Origin: SYIM01 sp039800325
GTDB lineage: Bacteria > Pseudomonadota > Gammaproteobacteria > Burkholderiales > Burkholderiaceae_E
Direction: 5' to 3'
NCBI GenBank assembly: GCA_039800325.1
Contig: JBDLQY010000124.1
Location: 1 to 64,000 of the forward strand
DNA length: 64,000 nucleotides
This document shows positions 1 to 8,037 of the stretch, one piece after another; position 1 is the stretch's first letter; every line of letters begins with the position of its first letter. Below the pieces are notes generated by a model, which was not told where the DNA came from, made no database searches, and saw only the letters and a list, made by a program, of their open reading frames with translations. Made by a program: the position numbers and the translations under genes.

Positions 1-1312
1 GAAGCCCATCGAGTTCGCGGAAGTCGGGCGGGGTCGCATCGGACGGCGCCAGCCACTGGCCGGATCGCAGCACACGGCGGCCCAGGGCCGGACGGCTCAC
101 GACCTCTACACTGTCGCGGCCGGGGTGGATGACGAGGTCAGCGGGTGAGCCCTCACGCAGCATGCCGTCCCAGGTCAGGTGCAGCAGCGCCGCACCCTGG
201 CATGTAATTGTGTCTATCCAGTCGCGCACAGGTTCGTCCAGCTGCGCTGCCATGGCCGCCAGTGACAGTGTCTGCAGCGGATCAAGGTCACCACCGGGAA
301 AAAAGGGGTCGCGATGGTTGTCCGAGGCAAACGCCAGCGGGATGCCCCGTGCCCGGGCTTCGTGCACGGGCAGCAGGCCACGCCGGCTCGGTGTGCGGCG
401 CCTGCCGTCGATCGCTTCTGAGCCGTTGTCCTGCAGGTAGAGATTGGTCCACGGCAGGCTGACCAGACCGAGTCCCGAATCGGCGACTTCGTTGAGCAGC
501 GCCTCGCGTGTCGCAGGCTCGAGCGCACTCAGTACGCAGGCGTGGCCACATACTGTGCGAGCACCCCAGTCGCGTTCACGCGCCAGTCGGGCAACCAGAC
601 CCAGGTTGGCCTGAGGTGGATCGAGATGCTCATCGACGTGAAAGTCAAGGCGCAGTCCGTGCTGTTGCGCGAGGTCGAAAGCCCGTGGCAGCAGGTGCGC
701 AGGGGCTCCGGGATAAAGGAACCAGCCCAGAACGCCACCGCCCTCAGCCACGGCGGCCGCCACGGTCGCTGCACGTCTGGGCTCTTCGAGTTCGGCGATC
801 GAAGCCAGCGAGGTGATCGTCAGATCGATCCGCCCAGCCCATCGTGTGCGCAGGTCCTGCAGTACGCGCCAGGCCAGCGGGCCCTCTGGGATTGACCAGT
901 CACAGTAGCTGTTCAGCGCACGCGTACCATGTGCGTAGGCACTGCGCAGCGCAAACTCCATACGGCGCGTGAGTTCGTCGGCCGACCAGTTTGCATAGTC
1001 ACCGCGCACACGGGTGATGGCGGTGAACAGGTCGCGCTCGGGGGCCAGGCCCGCCGCACACAGGTCTCCCTTATCGAGGTGGACATGGGGATCGACGAAG
1101 GCCGACAGCACGGTCGAGCCATCGAGGTCGACTACCGGCAGCGTGCTCGCAGGCAGGCTATCGAAGGCGGCCTGGGGCAGCACCTGCGCAATCTTGCCGT
1201 CTGCCAGGCGAAGCGCCAGGAGCTCTGAAGTGGCCAGTCCGCTTAAGCGGGTTGGAACACAAGCTCGTAAGAGCCAGACCTGCGATGCCAGTGGCGACGT
1301 GCTGAGTCGCAA
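1..1312 (-). CDS. Cytosine/creatinine deaminase-type amidohydrolase (3' end off window)
   Basis: About 437 residues are visible; the C-terminus lies beyond the left edge. The protein is a TIM-barrel amidohydrolase of the cytosine deaminase (CodA) type, a family that also includes creatinine deaminases and ring-opening aminohydrolases. The metal-binding HVH sits at about residues 76-78 (FVDPHVHLDKGD), followed by a FHVDEHLD segment, a CGHA segment and an ASDNHRDPF segment that matches the late metal-binding Asp region of CodA. No ATG is available in frame near the N-terminus. I chose the TTG at 1312 because GTGAGG lies just upstream and it abuts the stop codon of the permease gene before it, which implies co-transcription with the ABC transporter. 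Family membership is secure; the substrate (cytosine, creatinine, a triazine or another ring) is not readable from sequence. Confidence 0.85.
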   Translation of the reverse strand, partial: MRLSTSPLASQVWLLRACVPTRLSGLATSELLALRLADGKIAQVLPQAAFDSLPASTLPVVDLDGSTVLSAFVDPHVHLDKGDLCAAGLAPERDLFTAITRVRGDYANWSADELTRRMEFALRSAYAHGTRALNSYCDWSIPEGPLAWRVLQDLRTRWAGRIDLTITSLASIAELEEPRRAATVAAAVAEGGGVLGWFLYPGAPAHLLPRAFDLAQQHGLRLDFHVDEHLDPPQANLGLVARLARERDWGARTVCGHACVLSALEPATREALLNEVADSGLGLVSLPWTNLYLQDNGSEAIDGRRRTPSRRGLLPVHEARARGIPLAFASDNHRDPFFPGGDLDPLQTLSLAAMAAQLDEPVRDWIDTITCQGAALLHLTWDGMLREGSPADLVIHPGRDSVEVVSRPALGRRVLRSGQWLAPSDATPPDFRELDGL

Positions 1313-1313
1313 C

Positions 1314-2174
1314 TCAGACCTCACGCCGCAGTTCGCTTTCATGCCAATGGCCCAGCAGCAGCTTGGCCAAAGCAGCGAACGCGATGAATATCACGATGCC
1401 CAGCAGCGACACCAGTAGCAGCGCGGCAAACATCATGGGAATTTCAGTTCGGAAGCTTGACTCCAGGATGCGCGATGCCAGTCCCGTCTCGCGGCCGGCG
1501 GCGCCAGCTGTGAACTCGGCCACCACGGCGCCTATGAGGCTCAGGCCACCGGCGATCTTCAGGCCGCCGAGGAAGTAGGGTAGTGCGCTTGGCACCAGCA
1601 GCCAGCGAAAGCGCTGCCAGGGTGTGGCGCCGTAAAGCTGGTAAAGGTCGCGCAAATTGCTGTCGGCGCTTTTCAGCCCGATGACCGTATTTGAAAGAAT
1701 TGGGAAGAAGGCGACGATCCATGCACAGATGAGCAAGGCTGACGTGGTGGAATCGACGTAGATCAGGATCAGGGGTGCGATGGCCACAATGGGTGTGACC
1801 TGCAACACCACAGCGATTGGGAACAGCGCGATTTCCACCCACTTCGACAGCGCAAAGGCCATCGCGATCAGCACGCCGCCGATCACGGCGGCACCCAGAG
1901 CCATCAGTGTGAGTTTGACGGTGAACCATAGCGCAGGCGCCAGATTGCTCCAGTTCTTCAGCAGGGTCTGCAGCACCAGGCTGGGCGCGGGCAGAATGTA
2001 GTGGGGGATACCGTTGATGCGTACCATGGCCTCCCAGCCGAGCAGCAGCACGGTCACGATGAACAGCGGCAGCAGCAGACGTCCGGCGGCCTCGCGCTTG
2101 CGCGCTCGCTGCGCAGCCTGTGCCGCCGGGTTTTGAGACGACTGCGCGTCATGGGGGATTGATGGGGCAGACAT
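1314..2174 (-). CDS. ABC transporter permease, SsuC/TauC type
   Basis: A 286-residue inner-membrane protein with about six hydrophobic segments. It carries the binding-protein-dependent permease signature in the second half, with an EAA-like loop around LYGATPWQRFRWLLVPSALP. The overall pattern is that of the nitrate/sulfonate/taurine permease family, which also serves pyrimidine precursors and related small solutes. It lies 23 bases after the ATPase gene and 1 base before the deaminase gene, so the four genes from creatininase to deaminase look like one operon. No periplasmic binding protein is present in the visible part of the cluster; it may lie beyond the left edge. Confidence 0.88.
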   Translation of the reverse strand: MSAPSIPHDAQSSQNPAAQAAQRARKREAAGRLLLPLFIVTVLLLGWEAMVRINGIPHYILPAPSLVLQTLLKNWSNLAPALWFTVKLTLMALGAAVIGGVLIAMAFALSKWVEIALFPIAVVLQVTPIVAIAPLILIYVDSTTSALLICAWIVAFFPILSNTVIGLKSADSNLRDLYQLYGATPWQRFRWLLVPSALPYFLGGLKIAGGLSLIGAVVAEFTAGAAGRETGLASRILESSFRTEIPMMFAALLLVSLLGIVIFIAFAALAKLLLGHWHESELRREV

Positions 2175-2197
2175 AGTCGACTCAGGTCACAGGCTGT

Positions 2198-3025
2198 TCA
2201 GTGGTCTACCGCCACGCCGTCCATCGTGCCATGCAAGGCGCTTTGAACGCGCTTGACATACTCGTTGTAGCGGGTTGAGACGTGAAAATCGCTGTCATGC
2301 CGTGGATAGGGTTCGTCGATTCGAATCTCGTCGATGACGCGGCCTGGTCGCGGTGCCATCACGACGATACGGTCTGACAGGTAAACCGATTCGTACACGC
2401 TGTGCGTGACGAAAATGACGGTGAAGCGGTGCTCGCGCCAGATCGACAGCAGGTCATTGTTGAGCTTGGTGCGTGTCATTTCGTCGAGCGCCGCGAATGG
2501 TTCGTCCATGAGCAGCAACCTCGGACGTGTCACGAGGGCCCGAGCAATCGATACACGCATCTTCATGCCGCCCGAGAGCTCGCGCGGGTAGACATTGGCA
2601 AACTTCGTCAGGCCCACCATCGCCAATGCCTCGCGCAATGCCGTATCGGCTGCATCGCGGTTGATGCCGGCCAGCCGCAGCGGCAGCCACACGTTGTCTA
2701 ATACCGTCGCCCAGGGCATTAGCGTTGGTTCCTGGAACACGAAGCCCAGGTCGCGTTCGGCGCGCGTCTTTTCGGATTGCGGCATGCTGTGCCAGGTTAA
2801 CGTGCCCGAGGTCGGTGCGGTCAGGCCGGCGATGATTCGAAGCGCAGTACTTTTGCCGCAGCCCGAGGGGCCGAGAAAGCTTACGAAGTCATGGGCGCCA
2901 ATCGCCAGGGACATGTCCTGCAGCGCCAGCGTGCCATTGGAAAATCGCTTGCTGACTCCCTTAAGCGCGACCAGCGGTGTCGCCGGGGCGGCGCTGATCG
3001 ATGGCGCGGACGGCATGTTCGACAT
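2198..3025 (-). CDS. ABC transporter ATP-binding protein, SsuB/TauB type
   Basis: A 275-residue nucleotide-binding subunit that would power the neighbouring permease. Walker A is GPSGCGKST (about residue 53), the signature motif is LSGGMKMRVSIARAL, Walker B is LLLMDEPFAALD, and the switch histidine is in VIFVTHSVYE. These match the nitrate/taurine/sulfonate ATPase family. It starts 3 bases after the creatininase-family gene ends, which supports translational coupling. Confidence 0.9.
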   Translation of the reverse strand: MSNMPSAPSISAAPATPLVALKGVSKRFSNGTLALQDMSLAIGAHDFVSFLGPSGCGKSTALRIIAGLTAPTSGTLTWHSMPQSEKTRAERDLGFVFQEPTLMPWATVLDNVWLPLRLAGINRDAADTALREALAMVGLTKFANVYPRELSGGMKMRVSIARALVTRPRLLLMDEPFAALDEMTRTKLNNDLLSIWREHRFTVIFVTHSVYESVYLSDRIVVMAPRPGRVIDEIRIDEPYPRHDSDFHVSTRYNEYVKRVQSALHGTMDGVAVDH

Positions 3026-3028
3026 GGC

Positions 3029-3910
3029 TCAGCGCCAAGGGGGCTGGTTGTCCAGCAGTGCTAGGTCGTGCCGCTGCACCTCGCGCAGTAACTCGATGAA
3101 GCGGTCGCTGACGTAGTCAAGCACTGCTCGTCCTTTTTCGGCCGTCGCCTGCGTGGCGTCGCCACAAGCACCCTCGGGATTCAGGTCTTGCGTCTGCCAG
3201 CCGAGTTTGCCGCTTGGCGTGATGCTTAGATATCGGTTCTCACGGGCCATCCGTTCGGTGAGCGACTCGAAGTGGCGCGCATGCTGCATCTGCACGGTGT
3301 CGGGCCTGAGAGCGAGCATGACCGAGGTCTCGAGATCTCCGGCGTGGATACCGTGGCGCAGTTCATGCTCGGTAAACAGCCCAGGCGGCAGGCCCAGGGT
3401 GTACCAGTTGGCAGCAACGACCATCATGTCGTAGCGCTCGCGCAGATCGCGCGTGACGATATCCATCACATTCATCTGGCCGCCATGCGCATTGAAGAAA
3501 ACGAGTTTGCGCACGCCTGAGCGCGCGACGCTGGCGCCGATGTCCATCCAAAGAGAGATGAGCGTCTGCGCTGAGAGCGTCACAGTACCGGGATAGCGCG
3601 AATGCTCGTTGCTCTTACCGTAGGCGGTGGGTGGCAGGAACAGCACGGGCAGGTCCTGCGGCAGCCTAGGCGCCACCGCGCAAACCACGCCTTCTATGGT
3701 GGCGAGGTCTGTAGAGATGGGCATGTGCGGGCCATGCTGCTCTACCGCCCCGACCGGTAGCACAGCGATGAGTGACTCGCGCGGCAATCGCGAGAACTGC
3801 TCGCTTGTGTAGTCAACCCAGAAGCGGCTGTGCCAGGTGTTCATGGGTTGACGCTGAAACGACCCAGATTGTGCTGCACCCAGGTTTGCGGACTCGGTGT
3901 TTTTGACCAT
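3029..3910 (-). CDS. Creatininase-family amidohydrolase
   Basis: Up to 293 residues. Creatininase-family enzymes hydrolyse cyclic amides or formamides using two metal ions. The expected ligands are visible: EQHGPHMP, STDLATIEG, the NAHGG loop, and HAGDLETS, whose acidic residue closes the site. The stretch before WHSRFWVDYTSEQF is low in conservation, and an internal ATG at 3844 would give a 271-residue protein closer to the family norm; I kept the longer form because neither start has a good ribosome binding site. It is first in a presumed operon with the ABC transporter and the deaminase-type enzyme. Creatinine amidohydrolase is possible, but the family has other activities and the substrate cannot be assigned. 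Confidence 0.85.
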   Translation of the reverse strand: MVKNTESANLGAAQSGSFQRQPMNTWHSRFWVDYTSEQFSRLPRESLIAVLPVGAVEQHGPHMPISTDLATIEGVVCAVAPRLPQDLPVLFLPPTAYGKSNEHSRYPGTVTLSAQTLISLWMDIGASVARSGVRKLVFFNAHGGQMNVMDIVTRDLRERYDMMVVAANWYTLGLPPGLFTEHELRHGIHAGDLETSVMLALRPDTVQMQHARHFESLTERMARENRYLSITPSGKLGWQTQDLNPEGACGDATQATAEKGRAVLDYVSDRFIELLREVQRHDLALLDNQPPWR

Positions 3911-4083
3911 TTAGTCATAATTGACAACCGCTTATTCGTCGTCTGCGGGCGAAATTTGTCTTGCAGTGAATTAGATTAGCAGATAAACCTGACCAACTGT
4001 AAAGTTTATTGAAGACACGGCGCTGCGTCTGCCCAGGTGTTGCGATGAGCGCGCGCGGGCCCACTCGCCGCCCGGAGCGCAAC
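3911..4083. promoter_or_regulatory. AT-rich intergenic region with an inverted repeat
   Basis: The 173 bases between the creatininase-family gene and the Rid gene hold an AT-rich stretch (about 3905-4010) in an otherwise GC-rich sequence. ATAAAC at 3983-3988 and GTTTAT at 4004-4009 form a 6-bp inverted repeat with a 15-base spacer. On the minus strand TTTACA and TAATCT lie about 19 bases apart nearby. This is a plausible promoter/operator for the nitrogen-compound operon, but the elements are weak and unassigned. Confidence 0.35.
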
Positions 4084-4536
4084 TCAACGCTGTGGAATCC
4101 AGGCAGTCGCTTCGACTTCGATCAGGATGTCGGCTGTGGGTAGCATCGCGCTGACCTCGACGACTGTGGAGGCAGGCGGATCGCCCGGGAAAAAGAGCTT
4201 GCGCACTCGGCTGTACAGTGGGAAGTGATCGAGGTTCTTGAAGTACTGGACGAGTTTGATCACGTCTTCCATCTGGCCGCCGGCGTCCTCGACGGTAGCT
4301 CGAATGCGGTCGAGCACGAACCAGCTCTGCGCCAGCACCGGCCCCTCCTTGGCGTCGGTCGAGAATTCGCCGGTCTGTCCGACCAGTTGCCGCGCCTGCG
4401 GAGGGATGTCGTTATAGCCACGGACGATGCTACCGGCGGCTGGGTCCACGGCGATCACGCCTGATAGCAGCACGAGATCGCCAGCACGGCGCCAGGCCGC
4501 GTAGCGGGCGAGTGGTTGGGCTACGGTGCGGTTCAT
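4084..4536 (-). CDS. Rid-family (YjgF/YER057c/UK114) protein lacking the active-site Arg
   Basis: A 150-residue protein of the Rid fold. The family contains RidA, which hydrolyses reactive enamine/imine intermediates, and RutC-like members of pyrimidine breakdown. Recognisable features are LVLLSGVIAVDP, the mid-protein helix with VLDRIRATVEDAGG, and ILIEVEATA near the end. The segment that reads PAR-S in RidA, carrying its substrate-binding Arg105, reads PAST here (Ser123). This places it with the Rid subfamilies that lack imine deaminase activity. It ends the intergenic region behind the creatininase operon and is followed 30 bases upstream by a quinone reductase gene on the same strand, so those two may be co-transcribed. 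Confidence 0.82.
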   Translation of the reverse strand: MNRTVAQPLARYAAWRRAGDLVLLSGVIAVDPAAGSIVRGYNDIPPQARQLVGQTGEFSTDAKEGPVLAQSWFVLDRIRATVEDAGGQMEDVIKLVQYFKNLDHFPLYSRVRKLFFPGDPPASTVVEVSAMLPTADILIEVEATAWIPQR

Positions 4537-4566
4537 GAGGGTCCCCCGACGAAGGAATGCAGTGGC

Positions 4567-5163
4567 TCAGCGCAGAACCGACAACTCGTGACGTACCCGC
4601 TGCAGAAAGTCGGCCCGCTCGGCCGCGCTGACGTGGTTCATGTTGCACAACTGCAGCCAGTACCGCTGGCAGTTGCGGGCGTACAGTGGGCGCAGACCCT
4701 TCATCAACAGGCTGCGACCTGGGTCGCCAATCAGCTTGAGCCACCACCAGGGCGAACCCGAGGTCGTGATGCCGATGAAAAGGCGAATGTTGGACAACTC
4801 TCCACCGATTCGGCGTTGCTTGGCCTTGGCGACGGTGAAGGCCACGCCAGGAAGCCAGACCCGCTCGAGCCAGCCCTTGAACATTGCCGGCAGGCCATAG
4901 AACCATGATGGGTAGACGGCCACCCACCCTTCGGCCCACTTCAAGGCCTCTACATGCGAGGCCACGCCGGCGATGTTGCGTGCGGTATCGCCCAGGTAGG
5001 AACGCTTTTCCTCAAGTGTGAATACCGGATTGAAGCCCTCAGCGTAGAGGTCGATACATCGCAGTTCATGTCCGGCCGATCGCAACGCCTCACAGGCGGT
5101 TCGGTAGATGGCAGCGCCAAAGCTCTCCGGGTCGGGGTGGCAGAAGACGACGAGTAGGCGCAT
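4567..5163 (-). CDS. NAD(P)H-dependent oxidoreductase, flavodoxin-2 fold
   Basis: A 198-residue protein of the NQO1/MdaB/KefF-like flavin reductase family. The N-terminal LLVVFCHPDPESF is the phosphate-binding loop of the flavodoxin-like fold, and the central VYPSWFYGLPAMFKGWLERV is the strongly conserved quinone-reductase motif. TTSGSPWWW lies near the predicted flavin site. These enzymes carry out two-electron reduction of quinones or other electrophiles with bound FMN or FAD in the cytoplasm. The specific acceptor is unknown. It lies between the Rid gene and ychF, with 44 bases separating it from ychF. Confidence 0.82.
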   Translation of the reverse strand: MRLLVVFCHPDPESFGAAIYRTACEALRSAGHELRCIDLYAEGFNPVFTLEEKRSYLGDTARNIAGVASHVEALKWAEGWVAVYPSWFYGLPAMFKGWLERVWLPGVAFTVAKAKQRRIGGELSNIRLFIGITTSGSPWWWLKLIGDPGRSLLMKGLRPLYARNCQRYWLQLCNMNHVSAAERADFLQRVRHELSVLR

Positions 5164-5207
5164 GAGCGAAGTGCAGAAAAATATGACCTAAATGGATACG
5201 GTGCCAC

Positions 5208-6302
5208 TCAGACGTTAAACCTGAAGTGCATCACATCGCCGTCGCGCACGATGTAGTCCTTGCCCTCCAGACGCATCTTGCCCTTGTCTTTGGCGCCTGA
5301 CTCACCGTTACAGGTAATGTAGTCGTCATAGGCGATGGTTTCCGCGCGGATGAAGCCGCGCTCAAAATCGGTGTGAATGACGCCGGCTGCCTGCGGTGCG
5401 GTGGCGCCGGTACGTACCGTCCAGGCACGCACTTCTTTTTCACCGGCGGTGAAGTAAGTCTGTAGGCCAAGCAGCTTGAAGGCGGCCCGAATGACGCGAT
5501 TCAGACCAGGCTCTTCCATGCCCATATCGGCCAGAAATACCCCTTTGTCTTCATCACTCATGTCGGCAATTTCTGCCTCAATCGCGGCGCATACCGGCAC
5601 CACGATTGAGCCCTCGGCCTGGGCGTGGCGCATGACGGCGTCCAGGTGTGGATTGTTGCTAAAGCCACCCTCTTTGACGTTGGCCACATACATGGTCGGC
5701 TTGGCCGTGATGAGGCACAGCGGCTTGAGCACGGCTTTTTCTTCTTCGTAGAGGTCGAGTGACCGTACCGGTCTTGCCTCGTTGAGCACCACCAGGCACT
5801 TCTCAAGCACAGCGACCAGGCGTTGTGCTTCTTTATCGCCGCCAGCGCGCGCTACCTTGGAATAGCGCACCATAGCCTTGTCGACGGTGGACAGATCGGC
5901 CAGGGCGAGTTCGGTGTTAATGATTTCAATGTCGGACAGCGGATCGATTTTGCCGCTGACATGAACCACATTGCTGTCATCGAAACAGCGCACAACATGG
6001 GCGATGGCATCGGTTTCGCGGATGTTGGCCAAAAACTGGTTACCAAGGCCCTCACCTTTGGAGGCGCCAGCGACCAAGCCTGCGATGTCGACGAACTCGA
6101 CCGTGGCCGGTAACACTCGCTGCGGTTTGACGATGGCCGCCAAAGCCGTCAGGCGCGTGTCGGGCACCTCGACAATGCCCACGTTGGGCTCGATGGTGCA
6201 AAACGGATAATTTTCGGCTGCGATGCCAGCCTTGGTCAGCGCATTAAAGAGGGTGGACTTACCCACATTGGGCAGTCCGACGATACCAACCTGAAGGCTC
6301 AT
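5208..6302 (-). CDS. ychF: Ribosome-binding ATPase YchF
   Basis: A 364-residue member of the Obg-related P-loop family that binds ATP rather than GTP and associates with the 70S ribosome. G1 is GLPNVGKST (about residue 8), NYPFCTIEPNVG follows as the switch region, and DIAGLVAGASKGEGLGNQFL is the G3 segment. The C-terminal TGS-like domain ends with KDYIVRDGDVMHFRFNV. I chose the ATG at 6302 (MSLQVGIVGLP), which gives the usual family length; an upstream in-frame ATG at 6332 would add ten residues. It is divergent from the 5'-nucleotidase gene across 80 bases. Confidence 0.97.
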   Translation of the reverse strand: MSLQVGIVGLPNVGKSTLFNALTKAGIAAENYPFCTIEPNVGIVEVPDTRLTALAAIVKPQRVLPATVEFVDIAGLVAGASKGEGLGNQFLANIRETDAIAHVVRCFDDSNVVHVSGKIDPLSDIEIINTELALADLSTVDKAMVRYSKVARAGGDKEAQRLVAVLEKCLVVLNEARPVRSLDLYEEEKAVLKPLCLITAKPTMYVANVKEGGFSNNPHLDAVMRHAQAEGSIVVPVCAAIEAEIADMSDEDKGVFLADMGMEEPGLNRVIRAAFKLLGLQTYFTAGEKEVRAWTVRTGATAPQAAGVIHTDFERGFIRAETIAYDDYITCNGESGAKDKGKMRLEGKDYIVRDGDVMHFRFNV

Positions 6303-6382
6303 GGCAGTGTTCCAATCTGAAGTGGTCACCATTGTACCGAGGCATGCCTGACAGATTGCGCTGCCCGCAGTACCATCCCGTC

Positions 6383-7294
6383 ATGCCAGTCAGTCTAGAA
6401 GGAAAACTCGTCGTCGCCATCTCCTCGCGGGCCATCTTCGATTTCGAAGAAGAGAACCGTGTTTTTGAAAGCGGCGATGTGCAGGCCTATATGGCGCTGC
6501 AGCGCCAGCGGCTTGAGTCGCCTGCACACCCTGGCGTGGCTCATGCCCTGGTCAAGAAGCTCTTGGCGTTTGACGAACCTGACTGCCCCGAGCCTGAGCG
6601 TCGCATCGAAGTCGTGGTGCTGTCCCGTAATGATCCGGTCAGCGGGCTTAGGGTGTTTCGCTCTGCGCAGCACGAGGGCTTGCGCCTGGGGCGCGGCGTT
6701 TTTACCCGTGGCCGCACGCCCTGGCCCTATCTGGCACCGCTTAAAGCGAACCTATTTCTATCGGTGAATTCTGATGATGTCAGAGCGGCACTTGAAGCAG
6801 GGTTTGCAGCAGCCCATGTGTATCCTGCTTCGGTGAAGGCCTCTGAGTCGCATCCCGATGAAATTCGTATTGCCTTCGATGGTGATGCGGTGCTGTTTTC
6901 GGATGAATCCGAGCGGGTCTATCAGGCCGATGGTTTGGACGCGTTTCAGCGTCATGAGGCCGCGCGTGCAAGTCATCCACTGCCGCCCGGCCCCTTCAAG
7001 CCCCTGCTTGAGGCCTTACACCGTCTGCAGCGCGGAAGTGGCCGCATGCGCATACGCACCGCGCTGGTGACTGCCCGCAGCGCGCCGGCACACGAGCGCG
7101 CCATACGCACGCTGATGGCCTGGGGTGTTTCAGTCGATGAGGCGATGTTTCTGGGCGGACTGTCCAAGGCCCCGTTTCTCAAGGAATTCGAGCCCGACTT
7201 TTTCTTTGACGATCAGACTGGCCATGTTGAGTCTGCCGCGCATGTTGGACCAGCGGGTCACGTCCCCTCAGGTATCGCCAACGAAAATCGCTGA
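6383..7294 (+). CDS. 5'-nucleotidase (cytosolic 5'-nucleotidase I-like)
   Basis: A 303-residue protein that I recognise as the 5'-nucleotidase family related to animal cytosolic 5'-nucleotidase IA. Typical features are LVVAISSRAIFDFEEEN at the N-terminus, SRNDPVSGLRVF, GLRLGRGVFTRG, LFLSVNSDDVR, IAFDGDAVLFSDESE (a HAD-type DxD motif), LVTARSAP and FEPDFFFDDQ at the end. The reaction would be release of phosphate from nucleoside monophosphates. I chose ATG 6383 since the preceding 17 codons show no family character. Its stop is 2 bases from the stop of the convergent pth gene. Confidence 0.85.
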   Translation: MPVSLEGKLVVAISSRAIFDFEEENRVFESGDVQAYMALQRQRLESPAHPGVAHALVKKLLAFDEPDCPEPERRIEVVVLSRNDPVSGLRVFRSAQHEGLRLGRGVFTRGRTPWPYLAPLKANLFLSVNSDDVRAALEAGFAAAHVYPASVKASESHPDEIRIAFDGDAVLFSDESERVYQADGLDAFQRHEAARASHPLPPGPFKPLLEALHRLQRGSGRMRIRTALVTARSAPAHERAIRTLMAWGVSVDEAMFLGGLSKAPFLKEFEPDFFFDDQTGHVESAAHVGPAGHVPSGIANENR

Positions 7295-7296
7295 GA

Positions 7297-7965
7297 TCAG
7301 CCTCGGCTGTGTTCGCTGTGGGGCGCAGCCGCGGCCTCAGCCTGCCTAGCCTTAAGCGCTTGAACCTCAGTGGGGCTCTTGCCATGCAGATGCTTCATGG
7401 CCGCTTCGAATCGACCCTGAACCAGGTCGGGTATGCACGCGAGCGCGGCGCTCAGGCGCTCGTCTATGGCCTCAGCATGCTCACGGTTGGGTCTGTGCAG
7501 GACGAAATCGGCGACCTCCTGAGCCAGTGCCAGGGTTCGGGGATGACCAATACCCAGTCTCAGGCGCCAGAAGTCCGTAGCCCCCAGCCGCGCCTGAATA
7601 TCTTTAAGTCCGTTGTGGCCGGCATGACCGCCACCGTGTTTTAGACGGGCTGTTCCGGGCAGTAGATCGAGCTCATCATGGACTACCAGTACGGCTGATG
7701 GCGCGATACGATAAAAGCCGGCCAGCGCCGCAGTGGCCTGGCCTGATCGGTTCATGAAGGTGGTCGGCTTGAGCAGCCATATCGACTGCCCAGCCAAGCC
7801 CATGCGCCCAACCTCGCCGAAAAACCGCGATTGTTTTTCGAGCGAGACCGAGTGTTGCCGTGCCAGTGCGTCGACAAACCAGAAACCGGCGTTGTGCCGA
7901 GTATCTTCATATTCGCGGCCCGGATTACCCAGGCCTACGATCAGGCGGATGCCTGTGTCGCTCAC
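7297..7965 (-). CDS. pth: Peptidyl-tRNA hydrolase
   Basis: A 222-residue Pth, which releases tRNA from peptidyl-tRNAs that drop off the ribosome. LIVGLGNPGREYEDTRHNAGF contains the catalytic His, PTTFMNRSGQA and VVHDELDLLPG hold the conserved Asn and Asp, and KHGGGHAGHNGLKDI is the substrate-binding loop. The start is GTG at 7965. The C-terminal 25 residues are Ala/Gln/Glu-rich and extend beyond the usual end, as is common in this group. It follows rplY and prs on the same strand, a widely conserved order. Confidence 0.97.
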   Translation of the reverse strand: MSDTGIRLIVGLGNPGREYEDTRHNAGFWFVDALARQHSVSLEKQSRFFGEVGRMGLAGQSIWLLKPTTFMNRSGQATAALAGFYRIAPSAVLVVHDELDLLPGTARLKHGGGHAGHNGLKDIQARLGATDFWRLRLGIGHPRTLALAQEVADFVLHRPNREHAEAIDERLSAALACIPDLVQGRFEAAMKHLHGKSPTEVQALKARQAEAAAAPHSEHSRG

Positions 7966-7997
7966 GCGCGCAAGCTTCTAGACGAGAAGTGAGACAG

Positions 7998-8027
7998 GCG
8001 GTGCGCGGGCTCAGGCCCGAGCACCGC
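7998..8027. terminator. Stem-loop between rplY and pth
   Basis: GCGGTGC at 7998-8004 pairs with GCACCGC at 8021-8027, and inside it GGGC (8007-8010) pairs with GCCC (8015-8018) around a TCAG loop, with a two-base mismatch on each side. The hairpin is strong, but in the direction of rplY transcription it is followed by a pyrimidine-rich stretch and not a clean T-run. It may attenuate or stabilise the rplY-pth message; a full terminator is uncertain. Confidence 0.45.
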
Positions 8028-8037
8028 GCTATCGCGT

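Noticed and set aside
1..1312. The left-end amidohydrolase as a broken gene, because short frames appear there on several strands
   Set aside because: On the minus strand one uninterrupted frame with all family motifs runs from 1312 to the window edge; it is cut only by the edge.
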